A stretch of 10,906 nucleotides of DNA. Source: JBQCDV01 sp051960855 (GTDB taxonomy: Bacteria; Actinomycetota; Actinomycetes; JAJZTN01). The stretch lies in NCBI GenBank assembly GCA_051960855.1, contig JBQCDV010000078.1, positions 1 to 10,906 of the forward strand, given 5' to 3'. The notes below the pieces were generated by a model. The model saw nothing but the letters and a program-made list of their open reading frames with translations. It did no database searches and was not told where the DNA came from. Positions 6,461 to 10,906 of the stretch are shown piece after piece (within the stretch, counting starts at the first letter, position 1; each line of letters starts with the position of its first letter). Made by a program: the position numbers and the translations under genes.

Positions 6461-6582
6461 GCGGAGGCTGACAAAGCAGCGCGAATCGGACAGGAAGCGA
6501 GAGCCGCAGCCGCGGCCCTCCTGCGGCTATCGGCGCGTCGCGCCCGGTCCTGAAGGCAGCGAACGTCGGCGAGAATGGAGCC

Positions 6583-8259
6583 GTGAGCAGCGCAGGCACG
6601 GCGACGACCACCGGCACGAACACCAACGCCAGCCCCGGCCCCAGCCCCGACCCCAGCCCGAGCACCGTCGTTCGGGAGGCTGCGCGTCGCCGCACGTTCG
6701 CTGTCATCAGCCACCCCGACGCCGGCAAGTCGACGCTCACCGAGGCGCTCGCGCTGCACGCCCGTGTCATCACCTCCGCCGGAGCGGTCCACGGCAAGGG
6801 CGCCCGCAAGGGGGTCGTGTCCGACTGGCTCGAGATCGAGCAGGCTCGCGGAATCTCCATCACCAGCGCCGCGCTGCAGTTCGAGTACGGCGGCTGCGTC
6901 ATCAACCTGCTCGACACCCCCGGCCACGCCGACTTCTCGGAGGACACCTACCGGGTGCTGGCCGCCGTGGACACCGCGGTCATGCTGCTCGACGCGGCCA
7001 AGGGTCTGGAGCCGCAGACGCTGAAGCTCTTCGAGGTCTGCCGGCACCGCCGCATCCCCGTCATCACGGTCATCAACAAGTGGGACCGGCCCGGCCGCGA
7101 GGCCCTCGCGCTGCTCGACGAGATCACCGAGCGGATCGGGCTGCGCCCCACTCCCCTGACCTGGCCGGTCGGTGTGGCCGGTGACTTCCGTGGCGTGCTG
7201 GACCGGCGCACCGGCGACTTCGTGCGCTTCGCGCGCACCGCGGGCGGCGCGACCCTCGCGGCGGAGGAGCGCTTCCCCGTCGAGTCCGGCGCCCCCGACG
7301 CTCTCGCCGCCACCTCGGCGGAGGGCGAGGCATGGACGACGGCTGTCGAGGAGGCCGAGCTGCTCGGGCTCAGCGGCAACGACCACGACCAGCGCAGCTT
7401 CGAGGCGGCCGAGTCGACTCCGGTGCTGTTTGCCAGCGCCGTCACCAACTTCGGCGTCGGGCAGCTGCTGCAGACCCTTGTCGACATCGCTCCGAGCCCC
7501 GGCGCGCGGGAGGACGAGAAGGGCACGCCGCGCGCCCTGGAGGCGCCGTTCTCCGGCTTTGTCTTCAAGGTGCAGGCGGGCATGGATACCGCGCACCGCG
7601 ACCGGCTCGCCTTCGTGCGGGTGTGCTCCGGGGTCTTCGAGCGCGGGATGGTCGTCACGCACGCCCAGACGGGGCGGCCCTTCGCGACCAAGTACGCGCA
7701 GCAGGTCTTCGGTCGGGAGCGAACGACGCTGGATGTGGCCTACCCCGGCGACATCGTGGGCCTCGTCAACGCGAACGCGCTCACCGTCGGGGACACGCTC
7801 TACATCGACGAGCCGGTCACCTTTCCGCGGCTGCCGAGCTTCGCCCCTGAGCACTTCCGGGTGGTGCGGGCCAAGGACGCCGGCAAGTACAAGCAGTTCC
7901 AGCGGGGCATCACCCAGCTCGAGCAGGAGGGCGTCGTCCAGGTGCTGCGCTCCGACCTGCGTGGCGCGCAGGCTCCCGTGCTCGCCGCGGTCGGGCCGAT
8001 GCAGTTCGAGGTCGCCGAGCACCGGATGGGCGGGGAGTTCAACGCCCCCGTGTCGATCGACTCGCTGCCCTACTCACTGGCTCGCCTCACCGACGCCGCG
8101 ACAATCCCGATCCTGCAGGCGACCCCGGGGGTGGAGGTCCTGACCCGGGAGAGCGACGGCGCGCTGCTGGCGCTGTTTCCCGACGTGTGGCGGCTGCGCT
8201 CGACCCTGCAGCGTCACCCCGACGCGGTGCTCGAGCCGCTGCTGGCGGCCACGGAGTAG
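6583..8259 (+). CDS. prfC: Peptide chain release factor 3
   Basis: A cytoplasmic translational GTPase that removes release factors RF1 and RF2 from the ribosome after peptide release. GTPase motifs in order: P-loop SHPDAGKST (43-51), switch I DWLEIEQARGISI (81-93), DTPGH (111-115), NKWD (165-168), and FASA (283-286). The RF3-specific domains follow: beta-barrel with FVFKVQAGMD (326-335) and the C-terminal GPMQFEVAEHRM (471-482). At 558 aa it is a little longer than the usual ~530. The excess is a Thr/Ser/Pro-rich N-terminal extension of about 30 residues before REAARRRTFAVISHPDAGK. The GTG at 6583 is the only normal start that includes the GTPase motifs. Its ribosome site is poor (GGAG only 2 nt upstream), and GAGAAT at 6571-6576 could be a -10 element for a near-leaderless transcript. 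It is divergent from the lysozyme gene and overlaps the next gene's 3' end by 46 bp. Confidence 0.97.
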   Translation: MSSAGTATTTGTNTNASPGPSPDPSPSTVVREAARRRTFAVISHPDAGKSTLTEALALHARVITSAGAVHGKGARKGVVSDWLEIEQARGISITSAALQFEYGGCVINLLDTPGHADFSEDTYRVLAAVDTAVMLLDAAKGLEPQTLKLFEVCRHRRIPVITVINKWDRPGREALALLDEITERIGLRPTPLTWPVGVAGDFRGVLDRRTGDFVRFARTAGGATLAAEERFPVESGAPDALAATSAEGEAWTTAVEEAELLGLSGNDHDQRSFEAAESTPVLFASAVTNFGVGQLLQTLVDIAPSPGAREDEKGTPRALEAPFSGFVFKVQAGMDTAHRDRLAFVRVCSGVFERGMVVTHAQTGRPFATKYAQQVFGRERTTLDVAYPGDIVGLVNANALTVGDTLYIDEPVTFPRLPSFAPEHFRVVRAKDAGKYKQFQRGITQLEQEGVVQVLRSDLRGAQAPVLAAVGPMQFEVAEHRMGGEFNAPVSIDSLPYSLARLTDAATIPILQATPGVEVLTRESDGALLALFPDVWRLRSTLQRHPDAVLEPLLAATE

Positions 8260-9788
8260 TCGGCGGCGGTGGAGGCCCCGCCCCCCGCTGCCGGCATCAC
8301 GGGGTGGAGGGCGACGCGCAGCTCGTCAGCGCGGTAGGCGCTCATCCGTAGGCCCACCGCGATGACGGCGGCGACGAGCAGCAGGAGCTCGAAGCCGAGG
8401 ATCGCGTTGCTGGTCCGCTCGTCCAGCTGGCTGATCGTGACGGTGATGTCGATGAGGCTGTGCGCGACGATCAGGCCGATGACCCTCCGCGCGGCGGCGT
8501 AGCAGAGCAGCACTGACAGCGCCCAGACCGCCAAGAAGACCGCCGGCCAGCCGTAGTAAATGTGGAAGGCGAGGCGCAGGACCAGGCCCAGCGCGAGGAT
8601 GCGCAGCCACGGCTGGCGGGCCAGCCGGAGAGCGCTCACCAGCAGCGCGAGGCACACCAGCTCCTCGGTCGGGCCGGCCATCAGCGAGCTGGTGAACATC
8701 GGCAGGACCAGCCACGGGCCGCCGTCCTGGCCCGGATAGCCGCGGCTGTCGACGACACTCATCAACCCGCTCGAGATGCCGAAGCTGACGATCGTGACGA
8801 CGAAGCCCAGGACGTCGCCCCGCAGCGCGCGACGTGTCCGCGGGAGGGTCGCGCCGAGCGCGAGCCGCGATAAGCCCAGCCGCTGCGCGATCAGCAGGGC
8901 CGCGACCACGACGAGCAGGTCCGCCGACAGCTGCTGCACGGCGCTGGCCACCATGGGCTGCCAGGTGTAGCCGGCATCGGAGTTGTCGGCCAGCGCCGCG
9001 TCGCTCAGGAAGAGCCCGGCGGTGACGACGGCACCGCCGAAGGTGAGCGCGTAGAGACCCAGCACTGCCCCATAGGCACGGCGGGGGGAGAGACGCGAAC
9101 TGTTCTCGGGCGCGGAGGCGGCCGCCTCGGGCGGTGCGCCGGACTCCGGCACCTGGAGTCCCCACCGCTCCCGCAGCAGGGGCGCCATGGCCGGCAGCTC
9201 GAGGCCGGCGCGAGCGAAGACGGCGGCCGACCGGGCCTGGGTCGAGTCGAGAGCCTCGTGCAGTCCCAGCACCGCCTCCCGCCCGACCAGCTCGGCGGCG
9301 CCGTCCGCCCCGCTGAGCACAACGGGCAGCTGGACCCGCGTCGCGCCCCACCGGAGAGCGAGGGTGACGACCACCGAGACCAGCGCAGCCACGACACCTG
9401 CCACCCCGCCACCGGCGGCGAGAAAGGCGAGGGCGATGGTGACGCCCGCCGCGACGGTGGCGAGGGAGCGCAGCACGGCGGCAAGGCGCAGCGACGTTCG
9501 GGAAGGGGTGTGCAGCAGCACCGCCTGCTCGGCTGCGGCTGCCTCCAGCCACGGCGAGGCGAACCACGACTCGCCGACGAGCAGCTGCCGCTGCCCCTTG
9601 CGCTCGCGGCCGCGCAGGGTCGCCCGCTTGCGCCCGCCCTGCCCTGGCACCGTGGCGTAGGCGCGGGCCCCCTCGGGCGAACCAGCCACGCGGGCCACCA
9701 GCTCGGCCCAACCGCGGGTGTACGCAGCGGACGGGGCATAGCCCGGCGGGGCATCCGTGGCGGCAGGCGCGAAGGCGGGATGAGTCAC
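8214..9788 (-). CDS. CPBP-family intramembrane glutamic-type protease homologue
   Basis: A multi-pass membrane protein of 524 aa. The C-terminal half (about 239-480) has roughly eight hydrophobic segments and carries the CPBP motifs: TEELVCL with the paired E375-E376, RLAFH (405-409, catalytic-type H409), and AHSLIDI with H443 and D447. CPBP proteins (Rce1 family) cleave proteins in the membrane or process peptides; bacterial members often have unknown substrates. The classical EExxxR motif lacks its Arg here (Leu at 380), and the second motif has Arg rather than Phe four residues before His. The N-terminal part (1-235) is a separate region with a basic patch (RKRATLRGRERKGQRQ, 53-68) and two transmembrane helices at about 103-145; I do not recognise it. 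The C-terminal 27 residues are Gly/Ala/Ser-rich and partly encoded opposite the end of prfC. The start GTG 9788 has only AGGG upstream and may be leaderless. Confidence 0.85.
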   Translation of the reverse strand: MTHPAFAPAATDAPPGYAPSAAYTRGWAELVARVAGSPEGARAYATVPGQGGRKRATLRGRERKGQRQLLVGESWFASPWLEAAAAEQAVLLHTPSRTSLRLAAVLRSLATVAAGVTIALAFLAAGGGVAGVVAALVSVVVTLALRWGATRVQLPVVLSGADGAAELVGREAVLGLHEALDSTQARSAAVFARAGLELPAMAPLLRERWGLQVPESGAPPEAAASAPENSSRLSPRRAYGAVLGLYALTFGGAVVTAGLFLSDAALADNSDAGYTWQPMVASAVQQLSADLLVVVAALLIAQRLGLSRLALGATLPRTRRALRGDVLGFVVTIVSFGISSGLMSVVDSRGYPGQDGGPWLVLPMFTSSLMAGPTEELVCLALLVSALRLARQPWLRILALGLVLRLAFHIYYGWPAVFLAVWALSVLLCYAAARRVIGLIVAHSLIDITVTISQLDERTSNAILGFELLLLVAAVIAVGLRMSAYRADELRVALHPVMPAAGGGASTAADYSVAASSGSSTASG

Positions 9789-9794
9789 GGTTTG

Positions 9795-9800
9795 ACCCTA
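9795..9800 (-). promoter_or_regulatory. Possible -10 element of the CPBP gene
   Basis: The minus strand reads TAGGGT, matching the actinobacterial TAnnnT -10 pattern, and lies 6 nt before GTG 9788. That spacing would place the transcription start at or next to the start codon, i.e. a leaderless mRNA. No convincing -35 is present. The same AGGG could instead be a weak Shine-Dalgarno at 7 nt, so the two readings compete. Confidence 0.3.
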
Positions 9801-9832
9801 ATCAATCGGGCCGACAGGGTCCCCGGAATGCG

Positions 9833-9869
9833 CCAGGGGCGGGAGCCGACTGGCAGCTCCCGCCCCTGG
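9833..9869 (-). terminator. Strong hairpin, probable terminator of the CWB2 protein gene
   Basis: Perfect 14-bp inverted repeat: CCAGGGGCGGGAGC (9833-9846) and GCTCCCGCCCCTGG (9856-9869) with a 9-nt loop. It lies about 50 bp past the stop of the CWB2 gene transcribed toward it, and just upstream of the CPBP promoter region. No T-run follows on either strand, which is common for actinobacterial terminator hairpins but leaves its function unproven. Confidence 0.65.
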
Positions 9870-9873
9870 TGGT

Positions 9874-9906
9874 CCTGCGTCACGCCTGCGTCACGCCTGC
9901 GGCAGG
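9874..9906. repeat. 11-bp tandem repeat, two exact copies plus a variant
   Basis: CCTGCGTCACG occurs at 9874-9884 and 9885-9895, followed by CCTGCGGCAGG at 9896-9906; the last copy is itself a small palindrome. It sits between the stop of the CWB2 gene and its terminator hairpin. No function is evident. Confidence 0.6.
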
Positions 9907-9916
9907 TGCCCAGACG

Positions 9917-10906
9917 TCACTTCGACGCGATGATGCTGGTGAGACTGTTCTCGACCGTGGTCGACACCGCACTGGTGCCACCGCCGAGGATGCCGCCGAA
10001 GACGTGCTGCGCGCGCTCGGTCAGGAACGCGGTGGTGGACGGTGCCAGCACCGACGCCGAGGAGTACCGCTTGTTCGGCACGAGGATGACGGGGAAGCCG
10101 AGGGTCCCGGCCGCCGCACCCCCGCTCAGCGCGTCCGCGGCACTCTCGCCACTGGCGACGACGATGGCACCGGTGTTGTAGCCGAGGTAGTCGAAGAAGG
10201 CGTCGCCGACCTTGGTGCTCGTCTCGTAGCGGTCAGTGCCGACGAACGCGAAGGGGTCGTTCTTGTCGTAGCCGAGCGCCTGCGCGGCCGAGCCGCCGAT
10301 CCCGAACGTCGCCGCGTCGGTGTGGGCGTCGAGGAACGCGGCCGTCTCGGTGGGGATGACGCCCGCACCGGCAGAGTTCTTGCTCGACAGCACGACCACG
10401 CCGCCGTTGTTGGCCGCCGCCGCGCTCGCACTCAGGGCGTCGGGGAAGTTGGTCCCGGTGGCGACGAAGATGGTGCGCGGATGGGTCTGCCCCGTCACCT
10501 TGAGGACCTCGTTGGCGATGACCCGTGCGGTGTCGTAGCGGTTGGCGCCGGGCAGGCGCTTGACCGTGATGCTCTTGCCCTTGAGCGCGCCATTGCTGAC
10601 CAGGTCCCGGAGGCTCTTCTCGACACTGCCGTTGAGCGCCGAGGTGCCACCGGCGAGGTAGATCGTGGCGCCGTTCGCGAGGACGCGCACGAGCTCGTCG
10701 CGCACGTCGGTGTTGAGCGCGGTCGGGGGGTTGAGGAGCAGCGGGCCGCCGGCGTCAGCGGCAAGCGTGCCGCCGCCGAGGCCGTCGGCGAAGCCGTTGG
10801 TCGTCGCGAGCACGACGGCATCGGCGGAGGCGTCGTCCCAGACGGCGTCGCTCATCGCGATCGCTGTGCCGATGCGGTCGGCACCGGAGAGCCGGTCGAG
10901 CCCCTG
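9917..10906 (-). CDS. Cell-wall-binding repeat 2 (CWB2) protein, C-terminal part
   Basis: The frame is open to the right edge, so the gene is cut off at its 5' end; the ATG at 10855 falls inside a repeat and is not the true start. The 329 residues in the window are three CWB2 modules: RLSGADR (residue 5) with NGFADGL and YLAGGTSAL; RLPGANRYDTARV (117) with TNFPDALSA and FGIGGSA; and FVGTDRYETSTKV (221) with ADALSGG and GGILGGGTSAV. Each module has the alternating beta/alpha pattern with a 'FADGL/FPDAL/AADAL' core and 'GGTSA'-like turn. Such modules anchor exported proteins non-covalently to cell-wall polymers. The N-terminal effector domain and signal peptide lie outside the window, so the protein's activity cannot be told. 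It ends ..SLTSIIASK. Its sequence differs clearly from the repeats in the lysozyme, so it is not a recent duplicate. Confidence 0.92.
   Translation of the reverse strand, partial: QGLDRLSGADRIGTAIAMSDAVWDDASADAVVLATTNGFADGLGGGTLAADAGGPLLLNPPTALNTDVRDELVRVLANGATIYLAGGTSALNGSVEKSLRDLVSNGALKGKSITVKRLPGANRYDTARVIANEVLKVTGQTHPRTIFVATGTNFPDALSASAAAANNGGVVVLSSKNSAGAGVIPTETAAFLDAHTDAATFGIGGSAAQALGYDKNDPFAFVGTDRYETSTKVGDAFFDYLGYNTGAIVVASGESAADALSGGAAAGTLGFPVILVPNKRYSSASVLAPSTTAFLTERAQHVFGGILGGGTSAVSTTVENSLTSIIASK

Noticed and set aside
6340..6582. ydaO-type c-di-AMP riboswitch, often found before actinobacterial wall hydrolases.
   Set aside because: The conserved segments I would expect (for example GGTGAA-like and GGGGAACC-like cores) are not visible on the minus strand.
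6394..8022. A 542-codon minus-strand frame opposite prfC.
   Set aside because: It is antisense to the fully recognisable release factor 3, low in sequence complexity and lacking any family feature.
9917..10855. Complete gene starting at ATG 10855.
   Set aside because: The frame stays open to the window edge and the upstream codons read RLSGADR, the opening of the CWB2 repeat, so the gene is truncated by the window.
1..10906. tRNA, rRNA or other housekeeping RNA genes.
   Set aside because: I saw no cloverleaf-like or rRNA-like sequence in the intergenic regions on either strand.

Overview
The window is very G+C-rich, uses GTG starts throughout, and carries long chance open frames opposite every real gene. 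Together with the gene families present (a DUF2993/LmeA-type tail, a GH25 lysozyme with cell-wall-binding repeats, a CPBP membrane protease), this points to the chromosome of a high-GC actinomycete. I cannot name the genus. No phage, transposase, plasmid or CRISPR component is visible.

Layout, left to right. 1-197 (+): the C-terminal end of a probable DUF2993/LmeA-like lipid-binding protein. 198-874: a noncoding stretch between convergent genes, holding a C-rich tract, two and a half copies of a 151-154 bp tandem repeat with a nested palindrome at its core, and a 16-17 bp minisatellite. 875-3187 (-): a four-helix membrane diguanylate cyclase (PAS-PAS-GAF-GGDEF) with intact GGEEF catalytic and RxxD inhibitory sites. 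3264-3806 (-): a small unrecognised secreted protein just upstream of the cyclase and perhaps in its operon. 3827-3858: an intrinsic terminator serving the next gene. 3991-6339 (-): an exported GH25 muramidase with two FN3 domains and three cell-wall-binding type 2 (CWB2) repeats, preceded by a leader with three predicted stem-loops. 6583-8259 (+): prfC, peptide chain release factor 3. 8214-9788 (-): a CPBP-family membrane protein whose 3' end overlaps prfC by 46 bp. 9833-9906: a strong hairpin and short tandem repeats. 9917-10906 (-): the C-terminal part of a second CWB2-repeat protein, running off the right edge.

Together the genes look like an ordinary housekeeping and cell-envelope neighbourhood: two wall-bound exported proteins (one lytic), a small secreted protein, a membrane protease and a c-di-GMP synthase, with prfC as an unrelated translation gene. 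I found no clear new defence or biosynthetic system. The items most worth a second look are the repeat array with its conserved palindromic core (331-722), the structured leader of the lysozyme gene (6360-6460), and the orphan secreted protein next to the diguanylate cyclase.
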